This document shows, piece after piece, positions 22,035-31,143 of a stretch of DNA of 64,000 bases. The DNA comes from Ornithinibacter sp. Lineage in GTDB: Bacteria; Actinomycetota; Actinomycetes; Actinomycetales; Dermatophilaceae. Where the stretch lies: the NCBI GenBank assembly GCA_029266735.1, contig JAQSWG010000010.1, positions 20,291-84,290 on the forward strand, given 5' to 3'. Below the pieces are notes generated by a model. That model made no database searches and had not been told where the DNA came from. It was given only the letters and a program-made list of their open reading frames with translations. Within the stretch, counting starts at the first letter, position 1, and each line of letters opens with the position of its first letter. Both the position numbers and the translations under genes were made by a program.

Positions 22035-22605
22035 ATGATCGGGGCCGTGCCGCCCCGTACCACCACCGAGCTCGTCGGCCGCCAGGAGGAGGTCCACCGG
22101 CTCCTCGACGCCCTCGGCTGGGACGACGGGGGGGCCGGGGCGGTCCTCCTCGCCGGCGACGCCGGCATAGGGAAGACCGCCCTCGTCGGGGACGTGCTCC
22201 GCCGGGCTGCCGACCGCCGGACCCTCGTCGGCCACTGCGTCGGGGAGATGGGCACCGCCCTGCCGTACCTCCCGTTCGTCGAGATGTTCGCCGCCCTCGA
22301 CGCCCGTGAGCGCGACCTCGTGGACGAGCTCGTCGCCGACCACCCGGGCCTCGTGCCCCTCGTGCCGCGGGTCGCCTCCGGGGCGCGGGGAAACGCCGTG
22401 CGCGCCGACCTCGTCGAGGCAGTGCACGGCGCACTGTCCGACCTGGGCCGCCGTGCTCCGGTCGTCGTCGTCGTGGAGGACGTCCACTGGGCCGACGAGT
22501 CGACCCGGGAGCTCCTCACCCTTCTCTTCACGCGCGGGGGCCCGGACGGGGTGAGCCTCCTCGCCACCTACCGCAGCGACGACATCCACCGCCGTCATCA
22601 GCGAG
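22035..22605 (+). pseudogene. LuxR-family AAA ATPase regulator, 5' part (frame broken by deletion)
   Basis: N-terminal ~185 residues of a large ATP-binding LuxR-type regulator (MalT/LAL-like). TTTELVGRQEEVHRLLDAL is followed by Walker A LLAGDAGIGKTALV, the sensor stretch LPYLPFVEMFAAL, Walker B VVVVVEDVHWADE and LLATYRSDDIHRRH. In relatives ~40 residues of the AAA lid follow, then EGNAFFAEEL. Here that lid is missing and the frame switches near 22590-22605, so this frame runs on as unrelated Arg-rich sequence to 23063. Start ATG 22035 or GTG 22047; no SD seen. Either a true pseudogene or an assembly deletion. Confidence 0.7.
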
Positions 22606-24798
22606 GACCTTGTCGACGACGTCGCGCACCGGGCCGAGGGCAATGCCTTCTTCGCCGAGGAGCTCGCCGTGGCCGCCGACGAGCGCGGCGGTGCGGACCC
22701 GGCCGATCTGGCACGGCTCCTGCTGACCCGTGTCGACCGCCTCGAGGAGGCGGCCCAGGGCGTCGTGAGGGTTGCCGCCGTCATCGGTCGCCGGGTTCCC
22801 CACGCCCTGCTTGCGCGCGTCGCCGGGGTCGACCCCGGGACCCTGCGCACGGCGCTGCGATCCGCGGTCGAGCACCACGTCCTCGAGCCCTGGGGCGAGG
22901 TCGGGTACGAGTTCCGCCATGCCCTCCTTGCGGAGGCCGTCACCGACGACCTCCTGCCCGCGGAGCGGCTCCAGCTGCACCGAGCCTGTGTCGAGGCCCT
23001 GCGCGAGGATCCGTCCCTCGGTTCGGCCGCCGACCTCGCGCGGCACGCCCTGGCGAGCGGTGACCGCGTCGCCGCCCTGGAGGCGTCGGTGCGCGCGGGC
23101 GACGCCGCCCAGCGGATGGGCGGTCCGGCCGAAGCGCTCGTTCACTACGAGACCGCCCTCTCGATCGCGTCGGCCGAGTCCGACGAGGCGGAGGGTCATG
23201 CGCTCACGCTTCGCGCGGCATCCGCAGCGAACGACAGCGGGCGGACGGCCCGCGCGATGGCCCTGCTGCGAGCCCGGCTCGACACCGACCTGCCGACCCC
23301 ACATGAGCGCGCCGAGCTGCTCGGTGCGCTCGCGGAGACGGCTCGGATGACCGAGGAGCGGCTCGACCGCCTGGCGATCACCCAGGAGGGCCTCGACCTC
23401 CTGGCGGACGACGCGCCGACGAGCCTGCGGGTCGGCCTCCTGGCCCGCCGCGCCGAGGCCCTCATGGACTCCGGCGCGCACGAGGAGGCCCTCGTCGTCG
23501 CCGACGACGCCATGGCTCTCGCCGTGGAGCACGACCTGACGGAGGACCGCACCGACCTCGCCTCGATCCTGGCGCGGCTGAGCGAGACCGCCGGCGACCC
23601 GGGCGAGTCGATCCGGCGGCTCGAGGGGGCCCTCGCTGCATGGACCCGCGAGCCCGACCTCGCGCTCCTGCGCGCGATGCACATCCTGGCGTCGGTCCAC
23701 TACCGACAGGGCGACCACGCGGCCGCCCTCGCCGGCTTCGAGCGAGCCGTGGCCGAGGCGCGGCGGGCGGGGCTGGAGTGGTCGGTCTACGGGGTGGACA
23801 CCCGGGCGATGGCCGTGACGACCGCCTACGAGATGGGCGACTGGGAGCACGCCCTGCTGCTGGCCGACCACACGCACGACGCCGGGATGCCGGCCTGGGC
23901 GGTGGCCAGCATCGACGCCGCCGCGGCGGGGGTGCTCGCCGCGCGGGGAGGTGTCACGGCGGACGAGCTGCTGGCCGGCATCCGCCCGTGGTGGCCGGAG
24001 GACGGGCGCATCGCCGTGCAGAGCGGTGCGGCCGCCGTCGACCTGCTCGGCCGGGACGGCGAGGTGGACCGGATGCTGACGCTGCACCGTGAGCTGGTGA
24101 CGTTCCTCCGGGACATCTGGGGCGAGGGCCGCGTCGCCGCCGAGGTGCGCCTGGCCGCCCTCGTCATCGGACACCTGGCGACGGCCGTGCGCACCGCGCC
24201 GCCCGGCCGCCGGGTGGAGATCCGCGGTGAGGTCGAGCGGCTGCACGCCGAGGCGTGTGCCGTGTGGGGGGACGGCTCACTCCTCCTTCCGCCGACGCTG
24301 GAGGGTCGCGCGTGGGAGGCCCGCACGACGGCCGAGCGTGAGCGCGCCCGCTGGGCCGCAGGCGACGACGTTCCCCTCGACGGTCTCGTCGCATCGTGGC
24401 GCGAGGTGGTCGAGATGTTCGAGCGCCACGGGGAGCCCTATGAGGCGGCCAGGGCGCGGAGCCGACTCGCGGAGGTGCTCCTCGCGGCCGGGGACCGCGG
24501 CGCCGACGACGTGCTCGGCGAGGCGCGGGAGGCACTCCGCACCCTCGGCGCCGCGCCCCTCGCCGCGTCCCTCGACCGGCTGACCCCCCGACCCGGCCGC
24601 ACGGCGCTCACCAGCCGAGAGGCCGAGGTCCTCCAGCTCCTCGCGGAAGGGCGGTCCAACGGTGAGATCGGACGCGCGCTCTTCATCAGCACCAAGACCG
24701 CCAGCGTGCACGTGTCGAACATCCTCGCCAAGCTCGGTGCCGCATCCCGTGGTGAGGCGGTCGCCCTGGCCAGGTCAGGTGGCCTGCTCGGGGGCTGA
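22594..24798 (+). pseudogene. LuxR-family regulator, 3' part (helical repeats and LuxR HTH)
   Basis: Continuation of the preceding gene in another frame: VISEDLVDDVAHRAEGNAFF joins the end of the ATPase lid, then RVAAVIGRRVPHALLARVAG and ~450 residues of TPR-like helical repeats. It ends in a LuxR helix-turn-helix: LTSREAEVLQLLAEGRSNGE and LFISTKTASVHVSNILAKLG. If translated alone it could begin at GTG 22669, giving 709 residues without the P-loop. The intact C-terminus with no further stops argues for a recent lesion or a sequence error. It overlaps the end of ctaA by 24 nt, convergently. Confidence 0.75.
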
Positions 24799-25746
24799 GG
24801 CTGGGAGGAGACGGTCATCGTCGGCCCGCCGGCGGAGCGCGAGGATGCCGTGGGTGAGTGCCACGACGAGGAGGCTGGCGCCGAGCATGTGGGCCACGAC
24901 GAGCGCCTCGGGGAGGTCGGTGAAGTACTGGACGTAGCCGACGACTCCCTGCGCGAGGCTGACGAGGAGGACGGCCAACCAGGCGCGTCCCGGGCCTCTC
25001 ACCCCTGGTGCCGCGGTGAGCCGGGCGGTGAGCCAGGTGGCCGCGACGAGGCCGAGGAAGAGCATGACGACATCCGCGTGCAGCCAGGACACCGTGCGCG
25101 CGTCGAACCCGAAGCGGGCCGGCTCGTCCGCGTCACCGGAGTGGGGGCCCGAGCCGGTCACGACGGTGCCGAGGGCGAGGACGACCGCCGCGACGGCTGA
25201 GGTTCCCCACGCCAGGCGGGTGACGAGGGGCGGGACGAGGCGCACCGGTGCCGCGGCCGTCTCCCACCGGGCGAACCAAAGGTACGAGGCCGCCGCGACG
25301 AGCGCGGCGGACAGGAGGAAGTGCGCCGCAACCGTTGCGGGGTGGAGACCGAGCAGGACGGTCGCGCCGCCGAGCAGCGCCTGGGCGACGACACCGCCGA
25401 GCACGGCCACGGACGCGACCTTCATCGCGGGCCGGGGTGCCCAGCGCCAGACCGCGACCACCGCGGCCAGGGCGAGCACCGCCAGGACACCGGTCAGGGT
25501 GCGGTTGCCGAACTCGATGTACTTGTGGAAGCCCTCCGCCTGCTCCACTGTCGGGGTGATCGAGCCGTCGACGCACTCGGGCCAGGTCGGGCATCCCAGG
25601 CCGCTGCCGGTCACCCGCACGAGGCCACCGGTCACGACGATGGCCACCTGCGCGACGAGGTTGGCTCCCAGGACGGGCGCCAACCACCGCGACGCCGACG
25701 AGGGAACGGGCGGGGCGGGTGCGGTCGTCGTGCGGGTGTCCGTCAC
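24775..25746 (-). CDS. ctaA: Heme A synthase CtaA
   Basis: 323 residues, about eight transmembrane helices; oxidises heme O to heme A. Heme-ligand histidines are visible in EGFHKYIEFGNRTLTGVLAV, ATVAAHFLLSAAL, TVSWLHADVVML and ALVVAHMLGASL. The extracytoplasmic loop GSGLGCPTWPECVDGSI holds the conserved Cys pair. GTG 25746 chosen: seven nt downstream of TAGCCT, and it removes a 41-residue non-homologous extension. Confidence 0.94.
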   Translation of the reverse strand: MTDTRTTTAPAPPVPSSASRWLAPVLGANLVAQVAIVVTGGLVRVTGSGLGCPTWPECVDGSITPTVEQAEGFHKYIEFGNRTLTGVLAVLALAAVVAVWRWAPRPAMKVASVAVLGGVVAQALLGGATVLLGLHPATVAAHFLLSAALVAAASYLWFARWETAAAPVRLVPPLVTRLAWGTSAVAAVVLALGTVVTGSGPHSGDADEPARFGFDARTVSWLHADVVMLFLGLVAATWLTARLTAAPGVRGPGRAWLAVLLVSLAQGVVGYVQYFTDLPEALVVAHMLGASLLVVALTHGILALRRRADDDRLLPASAPEQAT

Positions 25747-25753
25747 GTCGACA

Positions 25754-25759
25754 AGGCTA
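25754..25759 (-). promoter_or_regulatory. -10 hexamer TAGCCT for leaderless ctaA
   Basis: TAGCCT on the minus strand, 7 nt before GTG 25746, with no SD before that start. Confidence 0.5.
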
Positions 25760-25787
25760 CGTGGCCCGAGGGCAGCGCTGTCGAGGG

Positions 25788-26531
25788 TCAGCCGCCCCAG
25801 CGGAAGAACCGAGCCGCCAGGGCGGCGCCGGCCACGCCCCAGACGGCGAGGACGGCCAGGGAGCCCCACGGCCAGCCGCCGTCGAGGAACGCGGTGCGGG
25901 CGGCGTCACCCAAAGCACCGGAGGGCAGCAGCGCCGCGACGTCGCCGAGGGCGCCCGGGAGCTCGTCGGTGGGAACGAGCGTGCCGAGTGCCAGGAGCAG
26001 GACCCAGGCGAGGTTGGCGATGGCGAGGACCGCCTCGGCCCGGAGCGTGCCGGCGAGGAGGAGGGCGAGCGAGACGAAGGTGCCGCAGCCGAGGACCAGG
26101 GTGACCACCAGGGGAGGGAGCCCCGCCGGCTCGGGGCGCGCCCCCAGGGCCAGGCCGAGCGCCCCGAGGACGAGCACCTGCACCGCCACGACCGAGAGCA
26201 CTGCGACCGCCTTGCCCGCGAGCAGCCCGCCGCGGCCGAGCGGGGTGGTGCCGAGCAGGCGGAGGACACCGGACCTGCGGTCGAAGCCCGTCGCGATCGC
26301 CTGCCCGGTGAACGCGGTCGAGACCACGCCCAGCGCCAGTGCGCCGGCCGTGGCCAGGTCGACGCGTCGGCCGGGGCCGAGCTCGGGGACCGACGTCAGG
26401 GCGATCGCGACGAGGGCCATCGCGGGAAGGACGACCGAGACGAGCAGCTGCTCACCGTTGGACAGCAGGGCCCGGGCCTCGAAGCGCGCCTCCGCGAGCA
26501 CACGGGCTCTGGCCGGTGCCGCGGCGCTCAC
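25788..26531 (-). CDS. ABC transporter permease (ABC-2 type)
   Basis: 247 residues, six hydrophobic segments (e.g. LLVSVVLPAMALVAIAL; LATAGALALGVVSTAFTGQA; VLSVVAVQVLVLGALGLALG), consistent with a single-subunit ABC-2 permease. GTG 26531 overlaps the stop of its ATPase gene (GTGA). The motif FDRRSGVLRLLGTTPLGRGG resembles ABC-2 proteins in small drug or lipid exporters. Substrate unknown. Confidence 0.85.
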   Translation of the reverse strand: MSAAAPARARVLAEARFEARALLSNGEQLLVSVVLPAMALVAIALTSVPELGPGRRVDLATAGALALGVVSTAFTGQAIATGFDRRSGVLRLLGTTPLGRGGLLAGKAVAVLSVVAVQVLVLGALGLALGARPEPAGLPPLVVTLVLGCGTFVSLALLLAGTLRAEAVLAIANLAWVLLLALGTLVPTDELPGALGDVAALLPSGALGDAARTAFLDGGWPWGSLAVLAVWGVAGAALAARFFRWGG

Positions 26532-27235
26532 CGGGCTCCCGCGGTGAGTGAGAAGTAGACGTCCTCGAGACGGCGCCCCCGGCGCACGCCGTCGAGCGTG
26601 CCGTCGGCGACGACCCGGCCGGAGGTGAGGATGACGACCCGGTCGGCGATCCGCTCGGCCTCCTCGAAGGAGTGGGTCGTGACGACGAGGCAGGCACCAC
26701 GGTCCGCCTCGGTCCGGACGAGGTCCCAGACGTCGAGGCGCCCGTGCGGGTCCAGCCCCGCGGTGGGCTCGTCGAGAAAGATGACGTCCGGGCGGGGGAG
26801 GAGGGCGGCGGCGAGGGCGACACGCTGGCGCTGGCCGCCCGACATCCGCCGCACCGTCGTCCCCGAGAAGGCGTCGATGCCGAGCAGGGTGACCAGCTCG
26901 TCGACGGGGGTGGGCGCGGAATACAGCGAGGAGAGATGGCGCAGGAGGGCCACCGGACGCGCAGTGGTCGGGAGGCCGCCGTCCTGGAGCATCACGCCGA
27001 CCCGCGCCCGGTGGTCGGGTCCGGAGCCCCACGGGTCCGTGCCCAGGACCCGCACCTCACCGCCGTCGGGGCGCTGGAGGCCCTCCAGGCACTCGACTGT
27101 CGTCGTCTTGCCGGCGCCGTTGGGCCCGAGGACCGCCGTGACCGTCCCCGACTCGGCCGACCACGACGCGCCGTCGACCGCACGCTTGGCCCCGAACGAC
27201 CTGCGCAGGTCACGCACGAGCACGGCACCGGCCAT
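26528..27235 (-). CDS. ABC transporter ATP-binding protein
   Basis: 235 residues with all cassette motifs: Walker A GPNGAGKTTTVECLEG, Q-loop LQDGG, signature RMSGGQRQRVALAAALL, Walker B VIFLDEPTAGLD and switch TTHS. DrrA/CcmA-like ABC-2 ATPase forming an exporter with the next gene. ATG 27235 lies 8 nt after TAGGAT on the minus strand and is divergent from psd, sharing the CCTAGG core with its -10. Confidence 0.9.
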   Translation of the reverse strand: MAGAVLVRDLRRSFGAKRAVDGASWSAESGTVTAVLGPNGAGKTTTVECLEGLQRPDGGEVRVLGTDPWGSGPDHRARVGVMLQDGGLPTTARPVALLRHLSSLYSAPTPVDELVTLLGIDAFSGTTVRRMSGGQRQRVALAAALLPRPDVIFLDEPTAGLDPHGRLDVWDLVRTEADRGACLVVTTHSFEEAERIADRVVILTSGRVVADGTLDGVRRGRRLEDVYFSLTAGAR

Positions 27236-27243
27236 GCCGCGAC

Positions 27244-27253
27244 ATCCTAGGCT
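27244..27253. promoter_or_regulatory. Overlapping divergent -10 elements with shared CCTAGG core
   Basis: ATCCTAGGCT: on the minus strand TAGGAT (27249-27244) precedes the ABC ATPase ATG by 8 nt; on the plus strand TAGGCT (27248-27253) precedes the psd ATG by 7 nt. Both genes would be leaderless, and the two promoters cannot be occupied at once. Confidence 0.5.
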
Positions 27254-27260
27254 GACGCCC

Positions 27261-27929
27261 ATGCCACGCATCGACCGGGAGGCCGCGCCTGCCACCGCCG
27301 TGGCCGCCGCACCCGCCGCCCTCGCCGCTCTCCTGCGTCGACCCCGGACGGCTGCGGTGCTGGGCCTCCTCCCGCTCGCCGTGGCGGCCTTCTTCCGGGA
27401 CCCCGACCGCACCCCCGACCGCCGGTCGGTGCCCGTGGACGACATCCTGTCGCCCGCCGACGGAAAGGTGATGTCCGCCGGTCCGGCGGTGGGGGGCGTG
27501 GCGCCAGAGGGGGACTGGCAGCAGGTGAGCATCTTCCTGTCGGCCTTCGACGTCCACATCAACCGCGCGCCGTACGGCGGACGGGTGACCGAGGTCGTCG
27601 AGAGACCCGGTGCGTGGCACGCCGCGTACACGCACGAGAGCGCGCACCTCAACGAGCGCGCCGACATCACGGTCGAGCGGGAGGTCGCCGGACGAGTCCG
27701 TCGGGTGCACTTCCGGCAGATCGTCGGCCTCATGGCCCGCAGGGTCGTGACGCGGGTCTCCGTCGGGGACGAGATCCAGACCGGGACGCGGATCGGGCTC
27801 ATGAAGTTCGGCTCGAGGATGGACGTGTTCGTCCCCATGGAGTGCGACGTGCTCGTCCGCCGCGGCGACCGCGTCCTCGGCGGCGAGACCGTCATCGCGC
27901 GCTGGCACGCCTCCCCGGTGACCTCGTGA
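27261..27929 (+). CDS. psd: Phosphatidylserine decarboxylase (short, archaeal/actinobacterial type)
   Basis: 222 residues. N-terminal hydrophobic region, FFRDPDRTPDRRSVPVDD, ILSPADGKVMSAG, VSIFLSAFDVHINRAPYGG, and KFGSRMDVFVP containing the Gly-Ser autocleavage site that makes the pyruvoyl enzyme (usually an LGST-type motif in the long form). Converts phosphatidylserine to phosphatidylethanolamine. Overlaps pssA by 4 nt, a conserved psd-pssA pair. The ATG follows a TAGGCT -10 by 7 nt. Confidence 0.94.
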   Translation: MPRIDREAAPATAVAAAPAALAALLRRPRTAAVLGLLPLAVAAFFRDPDRTPDRRSVPVDDILSPADGKVMSAGPAVGGVAPEGDWQQVSIFLSAFDVHINRAPYGGRVTEVVERPGAWHAAYTHESAHLNERADITVEREVAGRVRRVHFRQIVGLMARRVVTRVSVGDEIQTGTRIGLMKFGSRMDVFVPMECDVLVRRGDRVLGGETVIARWHASPVTS

Positions 27930-28882
27930 CCACGCCTGCGGCGCCGGGCCGGCGTCGGATCCTCGCCCGCTGGCGCCTGGTGTCGCCGACGGGGGCGCGC
28001 GTCGTGTCCCTACGTCAGCTGCCGAAGCGAGAGCGGGCCCGTCTCCTGGCCCCGAGCGCCTTCACGACGCTCAACATGATGAGCGGGCTGTCGTCCGTCC
28101 TCCTGGCCTTTCGGGGCAGCTTCACGCTGGCGGCGTCGCTCATCGCGGTCTCGATCGTCCTCGACATCGCCGACGGCTTCGTCGCCCGGCTCGTGGGGGC
28201 CACGTCCCCGTTCGGGCTCCAGCTCGACTCCCTCGCCGACCTCATCTCGTTCGGCCTTGCCCCGGCCGTGCTCATCCACACGTGGGCGCTCGACGAGTGG
28301 CCCGTGCTCGCCTGGCTCGCGGCGTTCTTCTGGCTCGCCTGCTCGGCCTTCCGGCTCGCTCGGTTCAACGTGACGATCGACCCCCTCGCCGACAAGCGCT
28401 ACTTCGTCGGCCTGCCGTCGCCGGGAGCGGCGGCCGTCGTCATGGCGACCATCCTCGCGCTGGACTCCCCGTTCTTCGGCCCGGGGACCGGCCCGTGGCG
28501 CGCCTGGTTCCCCCTCCTCGTCAGCGTCGTCCCGGCGCTGCTCATGGTGATGACGGTCCGGTTCCGCTCGTTCCGAGCCCTGCTCTCGCCGCGGACACCG
28601 GTGGCCCGGCTCGCCACCGCCGTCATGGCGCTCGCCGTCGGGGTGGGACTCGTCCTCACCCCCGGGCTCACGGCCCTCGTCGTCTCATACGGCTACGTGC
28701 TCACAGCACCGCTGGGAGTGCTCACGGCCCCGGCGCGCCAGCGGCTGTTGGGCACCGACGCGGTCGCTCCGCCCCGGACCCGGATCCCGTCGGTCTTCCT
28801 GCCCCTGGACGAGGACCCCGGGGTCGAGGAGGTCGACGAGGTGGTCGTGGCGGACCCCGCAGCGCAGAGCGTCGAGAGTTAG
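27926..28882 (+). CDS. pssA: CDP-diacylglycerol-serine O-phosphatidyltransferase
   Basis: 318 residues, polytopic CDP-alcohol phosphatidyltransferase. The catalytic signature D-G-x2-A-R-x8-G-x3-D-x3-D appears in the stretch IADGFVARLVGATSPFG followed by LQLDSLAD. The C-terminal tail is hydrophilic and acidic (EDPGVEEVDEVVVADP). GTG 27926 overlaps psd's stop; together they make PE from CDP-DAG. Confidence 0.93.
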   Translation: MTTPAAPGRRRILARWRLVSPTGARVVSLRQLPKRERARLLAPSAFTTLNMMSGLSSVLLAFRGSFTLAASLIAVSIVLDIADGFVARLVGATSPFGLQLDSLADLISFGLAPAVLIHTWALDEWPVLAWLAAFFWLACSAFRLARFNVTIDPLADKRYFVGLPSPGAAAVVMATILALDSPFFGPGTGPWRAWFPLLVSVVPALLMVMTVRFRSFRALLSPRTPVARLATAVMALAVGVGLVLTPGLTALVVSYGYVLTAPLGVLTAPARQRLLGTDAVAPPRTRIPSVFLPLDEDPGVEEVDEVVVADPAAQSVES

Positions 28883-28893
28883 GAGACCCTTGC

Positions 28894-28923
28894 TTGGACG
28901 GTGGACGAAGAATTACCTAACAT
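28894..28923 (+). promoter_or_regulatory. Promoter for the SUF operon
   Basis: TTGGAC (28894-28899), 18-nt spacer, TAACAT (28918-28923). Initiation ~7 nt later would fall on the sufR GTG (28930), implying a leaderless sufR message. The -10 lies within an imperfect dyad, ATTACC (28912-28917) and GGTTAAT (28932-28938), a plausible SufR operator. Confidence 0.5.
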
Positions 28924-28929
28924 GGGTGT

Positions 28930-29622
28930 GTGGTTAATCAGCCCGACACCCGCATCCTCGAGTCGCGCACGCGCGACCGGGTGCTGCGCGTCGTCAGCGA
29001 GGAGGGCCCGGTCAGCATCCCGGTCCTCGTCGGACGACTGGGTCTCACCGAGACCGCGGTGCGCCGACACGTCGACGGGCTGCACGCCGACGGGCTCGTC
29101 GAGGCCCGGGACGCGACGGGCCCGCGCCGCCGCGGTCGCCCCGCCAGGGCCTGGGTCCTCACGGAGCGGGGCCACCGCTCGCTCGTCAGCGACTACGACC
29201 ACCTGGCGGGCGACGCCTTGCGGTTCCTGCGCTCCACGGGCGGCGACTCGGCCGTGCAGCAGTTCGCCGCACACCGCGTCGCCGCGCTCGAGGAGCGGTA
29301 TGCCGCCCGCATCGAGGCCGCCGGCGACGGCACACCTGCCCGGGCCGAAGCGCTCGTCGAGGCGCTGAACGCCGACGGGTTCGCCGCCTCGGCCCGCCCC
29401 GTGGGCTCCGCCACGGGGCCGCTCACCGGCATCCAGCTGTGCCAGGGGCACTGCCCCGTCCAGCACGTCGCGACGGAGTTCCCCCAGCTGTGCGAGGCGG
29501 AGACCGAGGCGTTCTCGCGACTGCTCGGCGTCCACGTCCAGCGGCTCGCGACGCTGGCCCAGGGCGACCACGTCTGCACGACCTTCGTCCCCACACCGAC
29601 CACCGAGAGGCCCTCGTCATGA
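28930..29622 (+). CDS. sufR: SufR-type iron-sulfur-sensing transcriptional regulator
   Basis: 230 residues. N-terminal winged helix ([40 protein letters not shown]), C-terminal dimer/sensor domain with four cysteines, CQGHC (~171, 175), PQLC (~188) and DHVC (~216), suited to an Fe-S cluster. SufR homologues repress suf when the cluster is bound. GTG 28930 has no SD but sits at the predicted transcription start. Its stop overlaps the sufB ATG (ATGA). Confidence 0.9.
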   Translation: MVNQPDTRILESRTRDRVLRVVSEEGPVSIPVLVGRLGLTETAVRRHVDGLHADGLVEARDATGPRRRGRPARAWVLTERGHRSLVSDYDHLAGDALRFLRSTGGDSAVQQFAAHRVAALEERYAARIEAAGDGTPARAEALVEALNADGFAASARPVGSATGPLTGIQLCQGHCPVQHVATEFPQLCEAETEAFSRLLGVHVQRLATLAQGDHVCTTFVPTPTTERPSS

Positions 29623-31040
29623 CGAGCCACATCGAAGAGCTCAACCCCGGTCTGAAGGACCTCGGCACCTACGCGTTCGGCTGGGCCGACAGCGACACGG
29701 CCGGTGAGACCGCGCGCCGTGGGCTCAACGACGAGGTCGTCAGCGACATCTCGGCGCGCAAGAACGAGCCGCAGTGGATGCTCGACCTCCGCCTGAAGTC
29801 GCTGCGCCTGTTCGGCAAGAAGCCGATGCCCACCTGGGGCTCCGACCTGTCGGGCATCGACTTCCAGAACATCAAGTACTTCGTGAAGTCCACCGAGAAG
29901 CAGGCGACGAGCTGGGAGGACCTGCCCGAGGACATCAAGAACACCTACGACCGCCTCGGGATCCCCGAGGCCGAGAAGCAGCGCCTCGTGGCCGGTGTGG
30001 CGGCGCAGTACGAGTCGGAGGTCGTCTACCACCAGATCCGGGAGGACCTGGAGGAGAAGGGCGTCATCTTCGTCGACACCGACACCGGGCTGCGCGAGCA
30101 CGAGGACCTCTTCCGCGAGTACTTCACCTCGGTGATCCCCGCCGGAGACAACAAGTTCGCCTCGCTCAACACCGCCGTGTGGTCCGGTGGCTCGTTCATC
30201 TACGTCCCACCGGGCGTGCACGTCGACATCCCGCTGCAGGCCTACTTCCGGATCAACACCGAGAACATGGGCCAGTTCGAGCGCACGTTGATCATCGCCG
30301 ACGAGGGCTCGTACGTGCACTACGTCGAGGGCTGCACGGCGCCGATCTACAAGTCGGACTCGCTGCACTCCGCGGTCGTCGAGATCGTCGTCAAGAAGAA
30401 CGCCCGGGTGCGGTACACGACCATCCAGAACTGGTCGAACAACGTCTACAACCTCGTCACCAAGCGCGCGACCTGCGCGGAGGGCGCGACGATGGAGTGG
30501 ATCGACGGCAACATCGGCTCCAAGGTGACGATGAAGTACCCCGCAGTCTTCCTCCTCGGGGAGCACGCCAGGGGCGAGACGCTCTCGGTCGCCTTCGCAG
30601 GCGAGGGGCAGCACCAGGACGCCGGGTCCAAGATGGTCCACGCAGCCCCCAACACGAGCAGCCAGATCATCAGCAAGTCGGTGGCGCGAGGTGGTGGCCG
30701 CACGTCCTACCGCGGACTGGTGCAGATCATGGAGGGCGCGCACGGCTCGAAGAGCTCGGTCGTCTGCGACGCCCTGCTCGTCGACACGATCAGCCGCTCC
30801 GACACCTACCCCTATGTCGACATCCGCGAGGACGACGTCCAGATGGGTCACGAGGCGACGGTCTCGAAGGTGTCCGAGGACCAGATGTTCTACCTCATGT
30901 CGCGGGGCATGTCCGAGGAGGAGGCGATGGCGATGATCGTGCGGGGCTTCGTCGAGCCCATCGCCAAGGAGCTCCCGATGGAGTACGCCCTCGAGCTCAA
31001 CCGACTCATCGAGCTGCAGATGGAAGGGGCCGTCGGATGA
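29619..31040 (+). CDS. sufB: Fe-S cluster assembly protein SufB
   Basis: 473 residues; core scaffold of the SufBC2D complex. Family blocks include [76 protein letters not shown] and the C-terminal [17 protein letters not shown] end (here [20 protein letters not shown]). Translationally coupled to sufR. A 103-nt gap with inverted repeats separates it from sufD, unusual in this tight operon. Confidence 0.97.
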   Translation: MTSHIEELNPGLKDLGTYAFGWADSDTAGETARRGLNDEVVSDISARKNEPQWMLDLRLKSLRLFGKKPMPTWGSDLSGIDFQNIKYFVKSTEKQATSWEDLPEDIKNTYDRLGIPEAEKQRLVAGVAAQYESEVVYHQIREDLEEKGVIFVDTDTGLREHEDLFREYFTSVIPAGDNKFASLNTAVWSGGSFIYVPPGVHVDIPLQAYFRINTENMGQFERTLIIADEGSYVHYVEGCTAPIYKSDSLHSAVVEIVVKKNARVRYTTIQNWSNNVYNLVTKRATCAEGATMEWIDGNIGSKVTMKYPAVFLLGEHARGETLSVAFAGEGQHQDAGSKMVHAAPNTSSQIISKSVARGGGRTSYRGLVQIMEGAHGSKSSVVCDALLVDTISRSDTYPYVDIREDDVQMGHEATVSKVSEDQMFYLMSRGMSEEEAMAMIVRGFVEPIAKELPMEYALELNRLIELQMEGAVG

Positions 31041-31057
31041 ACACCCCACGAAGTTCG

Positions 31058-31110
31058 CCCACGCGGAGCGTGGGACCCGCCCCGCTTCGCTCCTCCGATA
31101 CTTCGCGGGG
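31058..31110 (+). repeat. Two inverted repeats between sufB and sufD
   Basis: CCCACGC (31058-31064) pairs with GCGTGGG (31068-31074) around a 3-nt loop; CCCCGC (31080-31085) pairs with GCGGGG (31105-31110). They fill the only sizeable gap in the suf operon and may tune message stability or be an intergenic repeat element. No other copy was noticed in this window. Confidence 0.5.
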
Positions 31111-31143
31111 ACCCCGTTTCCAGACCTCTTGCGAGGACCGTGC

